NCBI RefSeq assembly: GCF_040581485.1 | Contig: NC_090134.1 | Span: forward strand, 3,162,001 to 3,226,000 | From: Linepithema humile | Taxonomy: Eukaryota > Arthropoda > Insecta > Hymenoptera > Formicidae | Direction of reading: 5' to 3' | Length of the DNA stretch: 64,000 bases | In this document: positions 11,281 to 24,515 of the stretch, piece after piece | How positions within the stretch are numbered: the stretch's first letter is position 1 | How the letters are laid out: every line of letters starts with the position of its first letter | The notes under the pieces: generated by a model | Databases searched by the model: none | What the model was told of the DNA's origin: nothing | Seen by the model: the letters and a program-made list of their open reading frames with translations, nothing else | Made by a program: the position numbers and the translations under genes

Positions 11281-13720
11281 AATTTCTCTTTCCCTCCTTC
11301 ACTTCTCTCTATTTCTTATAATATATAAATCTTTAATTTACTCGCATTTATTATGCAATGCTGATTATTCAGATGACTCTAGAAGCGAATCTTCGCAAAA
11401 TTTAATTACTTTGTGGAATGTAATTCTAAAGTTATAATTCGAAGTATCTCTATGTTAACTGTTAGTGACGAAATTTCTCACCACATCGTTAACATTAATT
11501 TAAAAATTTATTGTTACATACAATATATTTTATATTTATTCACTCATCCTACGTACACATGTACACGGTTTTAATTCACGATATGGCGCTTCCTTATTCC
11601 ATTTCGCGTAATATATTTCTTTTCTACTCGCGTCCCCAGAGGGCTCGCCCTAGGATGATAAACTTCCTGTCCCTTTCCCTTTCTTCACTGTTTACGAGAT
11701 ATCATACAAAGACGAGATCGATTGAGCTCGGCGCCAGAAGGACGCGACGCGAATCAAACGAAGCGAAGGAAGAGGGCGACCGCGCGCTTTAATCCTGGCT
11801 GCCGGTGCTCTCACCCGCCGTTTGCGTAAAGGTCGCTGATGATCTCTCGGACGGAGGATTTTGTATAGCGTAAGGCGTCGAGACGCGACGTCGTAAAGAC
11901 TGTAATGACAAGTACATTGTTACGGTGCGTTTATTTTACGTTGCCAGTTTCAGCAAGAATACTTACTTCTTTGCGGTTTTATATATCGAGATGAGTTTAA
12001 ACTTTGATCGATTCCACTTTCGGCAAATTTCTGAAGTTTAACACCCAACCACATAACTACTAGCGCGAATTTCAATTTGCTCCTCTCTCTTTATTTCACG
12101 GAGTTGATCAATTTGGTTTCTGCGCGAGGTTCATATATCAAAAATAGTGAGTGATTACAACTGCAATAGAGCGCTATACATTTTTTAAAAGTACACGGTG
12201 TCCAGAAACCGATTGGTTTATGCGTTAGGCAATATTTCATCAAATCTAATACCGCCGGAATTTAAAACATTCTACCGGAATCGCTCTTAATCGATTTTGG
12301 CCAATTTGACAAATATGGCTTATACGTCGGGAGAAGCACTTACTAATTCATGTATTCCGCTCCCCTACGAAACGGAATGCGTACGTACGTACGTATACGG
12401 TATTTCAATGGATGAAAGATCGAACTCCCGAACAACGAGTGCCATCGAATACCGTACGGCGGTATTTTTTTTCCAAACAGCTTGACGAAGTACAACACGA
12501 AATTGAAATGGACATATTGCAACCGTACGGTCCTAAATCATGCGTGTATCTCCGAGCGGAAGTTACACGCTCGAATAAAAGGAGCGCGGATTTCGTCAGC
12601 GGAAAAAAATCCCAAATCCACGTGAAATATTCCGTACGTAGCTCGATTGCGAATAAAATCCGATGCGCCTTGTGTAATTTATTTTATTGTGCATGTGTGC
12701 GTTTGTGTGCGTGCGCGCGCGGTGTCCGCAAACGGGCAATGCTCTGCAAGTTATTTATCTGCTCTGTTAGTTAAAAATTCGAATTTGATATAGACGCGAT
12801 ATTTTTCAATGCGGGAAGGATACGCCGAAAATCCAGCGATATCCGCGATCGCACCGCAGTCGTACTAGATACCGCACCGGTCATCGATTTTTTTTTTGTA
12901 TTTTTTTACCCTCTGAATAATCCTCTTACGCCGCACACGTGAATGCGCGGCGCATTAAATCACGCGCCACGCGGCGGCTCGATATTCTCGTGTTGAAAGC
13001 GCGAGTATTACGCAGCATCGGTCACGTGGTACGACAATGGGAATCCGTATATGTGTACATGCATACTTCGACGACACGATACATTTCGATAATCGATTCG
13101 CAGTCGCGCGTAACGATCCGGATTGTCAAAGCCGCATCGTGCCGCGCCGCACCACCGTCGATGCGAAGCTTTTCCAAATCATTCGACCAACAATCCAAAG
13201 CGAAAAGGATTTCTCTGTCTTATCGAGCAAAAAATTGAGCGTGACAGAAACTCCCGCGAGCTGGTTTTCTCCGCGGTAAAAATAAGCTGCGCAAAGCGTA
13301 AATGCATTTTTAAGTCTTCCAACCGATCAATTTTCAACTCTAATAACTTATAGAGAAAAGCATAAGAAATATACAATGGAATATTTGATGTGTATGACAT
13401 AACCTTGTTTAGAAAATAGATTTTCGATGTAAAATGGTCTGCATAATTTGTGGTTGCATCACTAAAATGCGAGCTAGAAAATTCCGAGCGTAAAAATAAT
13501 AAATGTAATAAAATGAAACGTCTAATTCTATTTGCCAATAGGCAAAGAACATAATGTGTATCTGATGTTCTTGAATTTTAAATGGATATAACGGTGTCAC
13601 GGCTTTCGAAATTAAAATCGCTTTTAGTACATAATCGAATTTCGATTTTTGTCCATTTACGTCGCGGAAACTGACCATTTCTTGAAAAAAAAGGAAGGAT
13701 GTCACTGCGCCTTTCTAACT
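11281..13720. other. Non-coding, mixed composition
   Basis: Alternating AT-rich and moderately GC-rich segments. Frames at 12297-12485 and 12412-12774 (+) overlap each other in different frames with no recognisable domain. The segment 13300-13720 is AT-rich. Confidence 0.5.
12380..12395. repeat. (ACGT)n short tandem repeat
   Basis: Four ACGT-type units in a row, self-complementary along their length. Confidence 0.8.
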
Positions 13721-15480
13721 GCGCTAGCCATCCCCCTGTCGTTACCCATTCCAGCTTTACTTCTGAAGGTTTATTTCTTTCCTCAGTGCTCGCGGTACCG
13801 AGGGTTAAGGGTTTCCGCAATCCGAATGGGGCGAGAGATCGAACCCTCGGGGCTAGAAAGATCGTCGGAAAGAATACGCTTTATCGCTCCGCCGTTCGTG
13901 AATCACGCGACTCGTTCTCGTCGGCGGAGAGAAATTCGAGGTCTCGAGCGGCCGACCTACCTCCCGCTTTTTGCCCATTATACTTCCGCTGTTAATGATC
14001 CGCTTCCGCTGTGAATTATTATGATATCGAATCATGTCAGTCCATAACGGTCACTTAAATTTTATCGCCGTTTCTTAGTGACGCCGATCCCATTTAATGA
14101 TAGCGCTAATCGCGGAAGGTTAACAGGGGTTATGGGCGACCACCCGGGTAAACCGCCGAGGAGGAATTAGCCGGTATTACTTAGATGGGAATTAGTGTAT
14201 AAATTATTGTTCAGCGGTTTAGCTTTTGGTTTTAAGGAAAAGTTAGCTGAGTTGGTGTAAATAGTAATTAAAAATAATCTGAGTTTGTGATGCAGGATAA
14301 AAGAGTAATCAGCTAATTTAGTATTAAAATGAAATTTGTAAATCTCTATGTAAAGATATATTTTACTTATCTCTACTCGGTAATTTTGTAAATTATCTAC
14401 TGAATTATTGTAAAATTGTATTATTCTTAATTGGCATTCTAGAGTGTTACCGTTTTAATACCAATAACAAGATGTTAATTATCATATCAAAATTAGCTAA
14501 TATTATTAATTGTATTGCATATTACTAATACAAACTACATTTAATTAATTTAAGCGAAATATTGATCCGTTTAGATTAGCAGCATTGACAAGCATTAATA
14601 CATTAATACACAGAAGTGCACATGTCAAATTGTATCGACAGTGACATGTTACTACGTTATTTCCCATAGCTGGATAACTCAATTGTGCGCGCAATGGACA
14701 GTATCTATTTCTATATTCTGTGAAAAGCGAAACGTATCGGCCGGTAAGTTTTTCTCGGTTCGCCAAATGTTCCGCTTCGATCGATGGTGGATGTGCTAGG
14801 AAAGCTCCGAGGTCGATTTATCGCCGCGGTCGAAACCACGAGAAAACAGAAACAATGAAATTTCAACTAAGCTCGCCCGACTGATTCGTGAGGGGAGAAA
14901 AAGAGAGAGGGGGGTGGGAGGAGGGGAGAGAGGGAGAGAAAGAATGGGCCAGGGAGTTCGGCATGGATACCTCCGAGATTTCGCCGGACGCTTCCGAGGG
15001 TCCGGCAGAAAAATGATAAATGTGCGGGCGCGGTCGTAACAAGCCCTCTCGAGGCGAACCCCACTTTTTAATTGCTTCATGCCCCCCCCCCTCCGCCCCC
15101 TCCCTTATCTCCTCCAGCGGCAACGCAACGGCGGTGAGCGGAACGGGACGGAAGCGGAAAGTGAGCGAGATTTATCGTGTCATTGTTTATCCGCTCTCGT
15201 GAACGCGCCGCTGCTCCCGAACGGATTGCAAGTGACGTCGGGTATACGTACGATCCCATCGCGAGCACACCATTCCGGGAGCTTTCGAGCTTTCCCTCCG
15301 ATCGGGTCGCGCCGCGGATCTATGAGCGTTTCACGGTGTCGTTACTCGTCGGAATCTCGTATCGCGCCGTACTTTTCACGGCTTCAAAAAATGCGATCAA
15401 TGAGCGAAAAGATTGTTCCCACTTTGGAGCTTATCGCAAATCCTGATCTTTCGACCATGAGACTTTTTACTATCAATAAT
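13721..15480. other. Two GC-rich islands with an AT-rich break
   Basis: The islands are at about 13721-14240 and 14620-15480. The first follows an acceptor-like site (pyrimidine tract then TCAG, ending near 13786) and stays open in one frame to 14014, but the encoded sequence has no domain. The second holds a G/A-rich tract (about 14890-14943) and a C10 run at 15082-15091. Short frames overlap on both strands throughout. Confidence 0.45.
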
Positions 15481-17100
15481 TCTTAGCGAAAAGAGCAAAA
15501 AAATTGTATTAATTTAATATAATCTTATATAATAATCATTATATCAGAAAAGAGATATAAAACAGTGCATATTTCTCCGTAAAATTTATTTCGTGAAATG
15601 TATTTCGTATTAATTTTCTTTCGAAAGTTTTGCGATATAAATATATCCCGAATGTAAAATTTCTCCGCAAAATCTGTACACAATTTTAATTTGTGTGTTT
15701 TAAGACGTAATTACAGATTAAAATGGTTGTTTATGCTAAACGAAATAAATAGCGAAAGAATTGTGCCGAAATAAATAATGAAAGAAGTTGCATATTTTTC
15801 TTTGACGCAACGACGTTAACAAAGACTAATAGCATCACGCGTAGATATTGACATTAACGTAAGCTTCACCTGATAAGATGACTTGACGATCCATTAAGCT
15901 ATAGTGCTCGTTTTAACGCAAATGAAACGCGCATCAAAGATATTTGATGTCACAAAGTGTGGCACGTGGAGGACGATGAAACACTTCGCTAGACTATCGT
16001 CGGATAACGTATTATGAGAAATTGCGATTCGCTCGAGTAGAACATTTTTTATAATAAAATTTGTAATTAAAAGTAATTACATATATTGTTAAATAAACAG
16101 TAAAAATATAATCGAATATTTTAGCACCGTTTAAGTGTCGAATTGCATCGTTAATCGAAAATATATTGGTAGAACCAATATCAGCAATTAAGCTGGTCTA
16201 GTTACTCAAGTACTTCAATTGGTAATCCGATGATGCAAACTTTGATGCACAAACCAAGAGAGAAAACGGCATGTGTAGTTGAATGTAGTAATGAAATGCC
16301 TATGCAGTAGACTGAAGCGTATTTGAAAGGAAATCGCTTTTGATATATTGAGTCGAATTAATTCCGTTAATTATTTCTGATTATTTGTAGCAATTATCAA
16401 AACAATTTTTCTAATTTAAATGGGTAAAACGAGCTTTATTTATTATACTTACAATTCGCAACTAATTTAGTGCACTAATAATTATTATTTACTAAAATCT
16501 GATTAATGATTTTTATGTCTATCGGATTATCGTGATAACTCTCAATAGTCATCTAACACAATTTCTGTTTTTAATTAATATATAAATGATCGAATTGTTA
16601 CACAATTATTTAATAATATATCGTTTTGTGCTATTTAAAATTTTGTACATTAAAAACCAGTGACATTTCATATAAAATTTACTTGCAGTTGTGTAAATAG
16701 TGAATTGACTCACATCCAGTTATTTCCACAGTCCAATCGCTCCAGTTACAGGAAAAATCTGAATTAGCTAACCCAAAGTTAGCAACTCGTAGTCTTTTTC
16801 TAAACTATAGAACACCTACCTAGAACAGAAAGAAGAAAAGAAGGATTAAGTCAAGCGTAATTAATTGAGTAAAAATCAGATCAATCGTAAATTAGCCGCA
16901 GTATCACATGTTAAGCGCAACACTTAATATTTGCTTAATATATATAATTATTACATATGATTTGTATTTTTATTATTCATGTCTTTTCGAAGCATATCAA
17001 CTTCTCACATGTATCAACTTCAATATTTCGAGCTTGAATATAAGCAAAAGATCTAACGTCTTTGCTCAGGTTTTCTTCTAAACATATGCGTTTATAGATA
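15481..17100. other. AT-rich desert, 1.6 kb
   Basis: The longest uniformly AT-rich segment in the first half of the window. Stops are dense in every frame. I see no repeat family, RNA gene or splice context. Confidence 0.65.
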
Positions 17101-17770
17101 GCATTTTGAGTATTTATAGCGTGTTTCATCGAATATACTCGCCGCTACGCATCGGCCATGTGCGCATGATCTCAATACCGGCGGACAGGCGGTCCCAATT
17201 AGCGGGCCGAGTTGCCGGTAAACGTTCCCGTGCGGTGTTCGCCGGCGCGCAATTAGGGATACCAGTAGTAGTCGCAGCGGTAGTCAGACTCGGTGCGGGT
17301 AATCCGATGATACTAGGGCCCGATACATTATCGAGCTAGACTACTACACGCGACACGCCGCACGCGGATGGAGGAAAGGGCTCGTCAACGGAATCGCATA
17401 CGGTGACGTCGGACCCAGGAACGGCAATTTCTCCCTCGACGACGGTAATCCGACCGTTTCTCGCAGCAGACGCACAAGAGCCTTCACGGACGACGGGGCT
17501 GTTTCCGCGGAACCGCCCACGACAAGGCGCGTTATCGAGCACCGCGACGCCGTTTCGCATCGTGAAAGCCCCCGCCAGGCCTTGCCTCGTGTTGTCGCCG
17601 TAACAAGCGCCTCCATTAACGGTACGTTAGACGTGACACGTCGGCCGAATTTCAGCCGCTCGCAGCCGTGGTACATTTGCGCTGCGTCTTACCAGCGCGC
17701 GGTCGACCGTCAGCCGTCGACGTTGACGCGGCCGACTCGACGTTTTGTGTTACGGGCGTAGAACCAGCGC
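17101..17770. other. CpG-rich island, about 650 bp
   Basis: One of the most GC- and CpG-rich segments, with sharp edges against AT-rich DNA on both sides. Frames are open on both strands (17344-17676 -, 17336-17560 -, 17403-17603 +), which reflects composition; none has a recognisable domain. It may be a regulatory element, untranslated exon or decayed sequence. Confidence 0.35.
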
Positions 17771-18760
17771 TGCGACAACTTTACGAGTCGATTTTTCCTT
17801 TACAATAAACAACTTTAGGCCAAAAATTATCTAAATCTGTAATTTGCTAAATTTAGTTCACATTGTTTTATGCTTCAACTGGAATAAGTGTGATAAAAAC
17901 TCCCGAGTGTTTTCTGCGGACACTTGATATAAAATAAAACGATTCATTTAACAGTAAATAAATCAGGAAGAAGCTAAACGATGATTTCCGAACGCGGCTT
18001 TTTATATCGTCTCTTCGATCTGTTTGCGAGAACAACGTCGATTCATACGCCGTAATTCACTTGGTTATCGCGATGTAAAAGTGCAATTTACAGCGTCGCG
18101 AAAGTGGAGTTCGAGGTTTTATTTTAAGCGCCGATAAAAATCGACTCGTGACGCGCAACGTATGACATAATAAAACACATTTATGAGCGTCTGCATTACG
18201 GATACCTATAACGCTGCTTATCGCGACGCGACATACGATCGCACGGTGTTATTTATTTCTAATGCTGTTCTCATCTATGCGCATATAAAAATCACTTTTT
18301 AAAAACGCCGAATGTTATTTCAGCAGTACTGATCAAGCACGGACACAATGCTGTCGCAGAAATAATCGGTATCATTGATTAATAACAAAACTTACAACAT
18401 TCCGTTTTTGAAAACAAATGCGAGCTCATGCAAAATGGGCCACTGATCCTACATCGATGACAAACGTTTGACGACAGCGGCATTTCGATATATGAATAAT
18501 GCAAATGTTATATGTGATCTCTCGTGTGATATAACTTGCGAATTATGAAGTTACTTGTCCCAAGCTCTTTAGTTATGATTTGCGAATCCCCGCCACGATT
18601 CGCGATGGATTCCGGAATACCACACATATAAACCTGTATACAAGTACACGTATACATCGCGACGGGCTTCTGACTGGCATACAAACCGCACCGGACAAAG
18701 TCAATATACACTAACAGTATACTGCACCCGCACGTAGCCAGGGATGCAATCGCATTACGC

Positions 18761-18821
<61 letters not shown>

Positions 18822-19430
18822 GAAACACATATAGCAATATACCTATATAGCAAAAGAGATGCATGCGCTGTATGTTGTGTGTCGGATGCGGAAGCGTCAA
18901 TTCGTTGACGGGATTAAGCAACGTAGCTAAAGACACGATTACACTGCCAAAATCGCACACGAACAACGTCGCTATTAATTTAATTGCATTTCTTTTTTAA
19001 TTAAAATGTTTTTTTTTTTTTCAAAAAGATTGAAATCGCGAGAGATCTCAAGCTCGATCGTAATTGAGAACATAATAGTTCTTCGAAATCTATAGAATTT
19101 TCTTTTTGCTCAAAGAATACTTTGAGCTTTTATTCTACTTTTATTCTATTATAAAGTATAATCACACATATTTTTCAAAATTAATATATTCATGCTATCA
19201 TAAACACATGTTGTTGCATCCGGAATGAATTATTGTCTGTTGTTACTAAAAATATTCCTTCAATAATAGCATTATTATTCCAATAATCAAGCCGGTGCAA
19301 ATATTGACTATTTCAACGTCCGATATTGATATAAAAGTGCTCGATTGTAAAAATAATATAACAATTTTTAGAACGCATCAAGTGTCTAATTAGGCAATAA
19401 AGCTCGAAATCAAGGGATATATCCCTAAAA
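17771..19430. other. Non-coding, mostly AT-rich
   Basis: Nothing recognisable apart from the compound microsatellite at 18763-18820. The minus-strand frame at 18508-18966 runs through that microsatellite and owes its length to it. Confidence 0.6.
18763..18820. repeat. Compound (AC)20(AT)9 microsatellite
   Basis: A pure AC run of 20 units at 18763-18802 passes directly into nine AT units at 18803-18820. Both parts are uninterrupted, so the locus is probably length-polymorphic. Confidence 0.97.
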
Positions 19431-20560
19431 TTGACATGCGTCGCATGCGAGGTACGACGACAACGACGACGTGCCTCGTTACTAACGACCAGGCTACCGG
19501 GATATACCTGTCGGACGTCGCGACGCGTCTAATTGGCGGAAAATACGGCAGAGACGTCTCGCCACGCGAGGCGGACGTCCAAACGGCGGACGTGTCGACG
19601 TCCGGGGGTTATATCAGGAATAGACACACGGTCGAAGGGTCGCTGTAGCCCCAAGAAAGGGAACTTCCTCGCCGCCGCGCCGTTTGTCATCGTGCGAGTA
19701 CGCGTGTCGCGCTTTCTCCAATGCTCATGTCCGAACGTGATCATCGATCGACGCCGGAACGAGCCAGTCGGTGTCTCGCTTCCGCTTCTCCGAGAATTCT
19801 GATTTAAAGATTTTACGCCACATTACTTGAAATTATGAAAATAAAAGAGTTACACAAAATATTATAATAACATAATTCGTGTAGAAACTCCATGTAGAAA
19901 ACGTAACGTATCGTTAACGCGAAGAACAGTGGAGCGTGAAAACGATGAAAGACTTGTTTTAAATAGACGTTTAATGTACACGGGGGGATACCGTGTTATC
20001 TGTGTCGCTTGGGAAAGTTTCTCTTGTGTGTTCACTTACATGGCGGTTCGTCGATGACTGAGATACGCGGAATTATTAGCCGGTGCCGAGTTGAAGTTTA
20101 ATCTCACGTGAACACGCCACCCGATCTTGTCGCGTCGTGCGGAGGCGCGCTTAATGCGGGACGGGACACTTTGCGCACGCGATTCCACCAATTAGGCTTT
20201 TTATTACATGCGCGTCTAATTCTTTGTTTGAAGTTCCGCAATTACGGCCGATACCGACGCGACGAACAGCGGCGGCGCGAGGCGGGACAAAGTTGCGAGG
20301 ACGCCGCTAAGAATAGAGAACCATTGCCCTCTTCCGGGACCAACAGCCTCGAACGTCGGCCACCGATTTATACGTGTCCAGTGCGATTAAATATGTTTTG
20401 CGGTCGCTTCCGGATGCGTCCTATATTTGTCCGTGCATAAACGCGCGGACTAAAACCGGCCGAATCCTAGCCGGATGCTGCTAAATCGTATCTTAATAGC
20501 CAGAAAGCATCAAGTTACCAATCGACGTAGGTAGTTGTTTAATAACGACGAAGAAGCAAC
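19431..20560. other. CpG-rich block and mixed flank
   Basis: A CpG-dense block at about 19431-19800 and a second GC-richer part at about 20040-20500. Open frames overlap on both strands and lack domains. Confidence 0.45.
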
Positions 20561-20813
20561 GCAAAATCGATAATTTATAAAAATGTCACATGTGATATGA
20601 ATTATAATATAATCCAATTAAGTAATTTGATATAACTCGATATTATTTTTTATTATAACGCTTTTTTTCCATCGATACTATTTTTTAACAAAATTTGACT
20701 TCTCTAACTTGTCGATTATTCTGTAGTCGAGAGATAGTTCGACGTTTGAAGTATCTCATAAATTTTTTTTCTATTTTTGACGATAAGTCTCTTGCACATT
20801 CGACATCGCGAGT

Positions 20814-20918
20814 TTACGAGTCGTCACAAATCGTGACGAATGTAAAGCGCGCGCGTAATCTTTTCACCTCGCCATACAAATCGGGCTTTACTCTAAAGAT
20901 CTCCCGTAAAAGCAGTGT
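20814..20918 (-). other. Exon-like segment, unrecognised (weak)
   Basis: On the minus strand a good 3' splice signal (a T-rich tract ending TTTTCAG, just above 20918) leads straight into 34 open codons and a TAA at 20814-20816. The encoded peptide begins TLLLREIFRVKPDLYGEVKR and has a mixed, amphipathic composition, unlike the Arg/Ser runs of the other shadow frames. It could be a terminal exon. No family is recognised, no upstream exon was found, and a 35-codon open run in GC-rich DNA can arise by chance. Confidence 0.12.
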
Positions 20919-21200
20919 CTGAAAATGCAACAGACACCACCAGCAATGCCGTTGCTCGTGCGAACGCGCGCACATTCCGAGCTTTTCGTGGCTTTGATGG
21001 GTCTCAGACCGCCTTTTCCCTGTAGCCTCCTTCTCGAGCGCCTCCACGACGCTGGCTTCCCATCTAAAAAGGGAGCGCCATCCACGTTTTTATCTGCCAT
21101 TCCGCATCCTACTTGCGCAAGTGCCGCTGCGAGCAGCTGGATCCGTCGATCTCGCGATTAGCGTTCCACATACGATAAACGTCAAACGTAAGAGTCATGA

Positions 21201-21239
21201 ATGCTCGATAAAAATGCTCGATAAAAATGCTCGATAAAG
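21201..21239. repeat. 13-bp tandem repeat, 3 copies
   Basis: The unit ATGCTCGATAAAA is present three times, the last copy ending in G instead of A. It is not a simple microsatellite and looks recent. Confidence 0.95.
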
Positions 21240-22560
21240 TCGACTTTTCCCTAATTTCAGAAAATTTTTACTTCTCGACAAAAATACTCGTTAAGATCTT
21301 TAAGAGCTGTTCCTTACACGATCGCCGATACTTGAAAAACAAAGAAAAAGAAAAAAGTTGGAAGTAAGCGAACTTCGTAAAGTTCACTAGACTCTAGTGT
21401 CTATTTAATGATCGTATCAGGAAGTATGCACTTTTACGGTTAACACAATTTCTTCCTTCGAGTAGTTTTCAGTTCTCGCGAAGAGTTTCGTCGCGATCGT
21501 ATGCCGCGCCGCGGCGAGATTTAATGGCGAGCGCGCGGTGGCTTTGCTGGCCTTAAAGTTTGTAATTTGCATGCATTTGCTCGCGGCGTTGTGTACGCGT
21601 GTAAAAATCGCCGGGGGTGAAGGCTGCCTTTTTTTTCCAACACCGAAAAGGCGGACCGGTAGAGAAACGTTCACCGCAATGAGAACGTAGTTTAAAGTTA
21701 GCGCTGTACATATTTAATAAACCGACTTTTTGAAATCTCATTTCTCAGGATTTCTTCATAAGAGACAAAACGATGATGAAAAGAACAGTTAAATTAATTC
21801 GTAATTCGAGTAGAGAAATCGAAATATCAAATTTAATTTTACGTGTCAAATTTAATATTTTCATCTTCTATTTCATATAAATTTGGACAGAATATCGCAA
21901 AAGAGAATGAAATATGCATAAACTATTGCAAATTTTTATTAATTTCAAATATATTTGTTTTTTATTTGAACTAAATCGTGTTTTGAAATTCAATTATTGA
22001 ATATTTAATATTTAAAAATCATTAAAAAATTTGAAGTAATATATAATAAAAATTGGAACTTTTGAAAGACAAAACACTCGAAACGTTCCTTTTACTTTTA
22101 AACTCGATTTTACATTAATCAAAATATGAATCAAAGAAACAGTAATCATTTTTGGACACCCTATATATCATGTTCCTAAAATAGCTGAAAGATAAAATCT
22201 TCATCATACGAGAACCACACGTACAATTAATGCATTAGCCACATTAACAGGTTTGGGCAAGAATACAGAATGTTCCATAATTGCCGGAAAGTGAAAACAT
22301 TGTTCAGCAAGGAATGTAGAAGTTTATAATTTTTAAGTCATAAATCATAGAAATTGTAAAGCTTTAACTGTAATTAAATAGTAGAATATTACTCGTCCTT
22401 CTCTATTTGAGGTAAAGTTTAATAAAATTTCATAGAATAACATCATAATAATATATAAGAAACACTTATTGTTTATCATAAAAAGTCATTAATCTTTCTC
22501 GAATTCATCAAATAATTATGAGTGAAATTAATGATACAATACAATCGCGTGTTCACTTTT

Positions 22561-23960
22561 CGTCAATTCTGAGACACCGTGTATTCGCATTTAAACTGAC
22601 GGTGCAATACATCGCGCGATTATAGCTGGCTTGAACGACGGAAGGGTTAACGCCCGGACGATTTGACATCCTTGGAAATTCGGGCGCGATTGTCCGCCGA
22701 GGGGCAGTAACGCGTTTAATGGCGGGCGGAGTCTTGCAAGTTTATAGTAAATTCGCTCGGTCCCCGGTGCGCGCTCTCTTCGCACAATTTGCATGCGTTT
22801 ATGCGTTTACGCGCGTGCACGGCGGCGACATGCCGATGAATGGAGAGCTGCCGCGTGCAAAATTAAATTCTACGAGCCGTAAGAAACTACGTTGCAGTTT
22901 CACGCCGCCGCTTTTTTTTTTTGCCCGCGTTCGTGCGACTCATAAAACTAAGAGAGATCCAGATTTTTACGTAAGGCAGGCGTAGAAATGAGAAAAAGAG
23001 GTCTCGCGTCAGCGCACGATTTTGTTCTTTCTAAAGAAATCTTTAGAAAAATATATACTTATGCAACATATGCCGTAATAAGTTAACATTGTTTCGCGAT
23101 ACGTGATGACTTCACTTACAAGTTGATGAAAATTTAATTCGCCACAGTATGAACAATAATTGAGAGTAAATAAACTCGTTTGTTGTAATAACAAAATATA
23201 TTTTCATAATAATATTACAGAACAGTTCACTGAATTAAACAATATAATATTTGGCATAATTGGAACAATAAACTTCTGTGACTAGAATAATATGGATAAA
23301 TAATGAAGCTCATTTAAATCGAGGAATATGAAATGTATGTATTGTTATTTTTATTTTTGACACAATAGGTATATAGAAATTACAAATTCAATAAGATGCG
23401 TGAAAAAAAGATGACATGATTGAAGCACAATGCATTGTGAATAATGCATTTAGAGCATCATTGACGAACAAATGTTACAACTAAATTTGCATATTGAATT
23501 TCGATATGAATAGAGAGACAAATTTAACTAAGTTTTGGCAATCCATTGAAATATAATTGTGTTATACGGTTGTCATATCACTCTGTTATATATCAAATTG
23601 CATAATTAACTATTAAATATTACTATAATACGCGCTTTGTGCTTCAATGTGGTCCATAATAAATCATCAATAGACCGAGTTAATGACAAAAATCACAATG
23701 CAGCATTTCCAAAATGACGTGTCTTCCTCATTCAGAATAATATTCTTTCCGAATGAACGTAAATGAAACTTCTGTATTTTAGAAGGAACAGAATTTGGGC
23801 CATAAAAGATGAAATCGCACAATTGGAGTCATTGATCAATTTTTACGACACTTTTTTCTTTATTGATGTGTTTCTGAAGAGGGAGAGACTGTTCGGCTCT
23901 CTGGATTTCTATGGATATCATGCGGTTTTACGTTCTGGCCCGACAAATCGATCTTTACAT
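22561..23960. other. GC-richer block then AT-rich spacer
   Basis: The block at about 22561-22990 is CpG-rich with one frame (22719-22985 +) of no recognisable character. From 22991 to 23960 the DNA is AT-rich and shows nothing I can name. Confidence 0.55.
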
Positions 23961-24071
23961 GGACAAATTGAAAAGCTTGATTGATATACGGCACGAGGTC
24001 GTACGGTAAACGAAGTAACAGAACGGCGCGCGCGTGGCGGCGGAGAGATCGGTTGAGCAGAATACAGAGAC

Positions 24072-24092
24072 GGGGAGGGGGAGGGGGGGGGG
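24072..24092. repeat. G-rich tract
   Basis: Three runs of G (4, 5 and 10) separated by single A residues. Such a run could form a quadruplex in principle. Confidence 0.85.
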
Positions 24093-24407
24093 AGTCTCTT
24101 ATTGCTGCTGTCAACAGGGGGGAATGAGGGTAAGAGACGGACAATGATCATGTGTACACGACGCTGATAGTGCTCGGGGCGGAAGTTGGTTTAGGGTTCG
24201 CCTTTTTGACTGAAGTACTGTCAGTTACATCTGCACATGGATCGTGCCATTGCCTGCCGGACTCAGAACAGGCGGTAGTAGATTGATTGTCAAAAGCGCC
24301 CCGAGGAAAACCGCCAATCAATCGAAAAAGCAACGGATCGATGTAGCGGCTCGCGCAATGTCAAGTGCCTCGCGTGACGAGTCGCTCTAGTCGAGAAACG
24401 CGGGATG

Positions 24408-24426
24408 AAAAAAAAAAAAAAAAAAA
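24408..24426. repeat. Poly(A), 19 nt
   Basis: Uninterrupted A run in a GC-rich block. The preceding sequence shows no gene-like 3' end, so I do not read it as a retrocopy tail. Confidence 0.95.
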
Positions 24427-24480
24427 TGGAAAATGGAGGAACAAGTCGAGAGCGCGGCGTGTACAATGTTACACGAGTGG

Positions 24481-24515
24481 GCTTGCTCGCTTGCTCGCTT
24501 GTTCGTTCGTTCGTT
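24481..24515. repeat. Tetranucleotide repeat (GCTT/TCGC then TCGT)
   Basis: Degenerate tetranucleotide units change from GCTTGCTC to GTTCGTTC along the tract, consistent with an old microsatellite that mutated and re-expanded. Confidence 0.8.

Larger units (their letters stand above)
20561..22560. other. Non-coding, AT-rich around a GC-richer core
   Basis: The core at about 20800-21160 contains the minus-strand exon-like segment described separately. From 21720 to 22560 it is strongly AT-rich. A phrase around 22152 (GGACACCCTATATA) resembles ends of some insect DNA transposons, but I found no inverted partner. Confidence 0.5.

Noticed and set aside
10874..11437. 187-codon + frame
   Set aside because: The first half is a GC-island shadow frame with opposing frames; the second half is AT-rich low complexity. 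No domain or start context.
12190..12774. Impression of broken transposase-like coding sequence across shifting frames
   Set aside because: No catalytic motif or terminal repeats; frames are short and change three times. Not supportable.
14139..14148. Possible Ci/Gli-type site (GACCACCC)
   Set aside because: A single imperfect site with no cluster; expected by chance.
22152..22576. GACACC-type phrases near 22152 and 22572, considered as transposon ends
   Set aside because: They are in the same orientation and match poorly; no inverted partner or target duplication.
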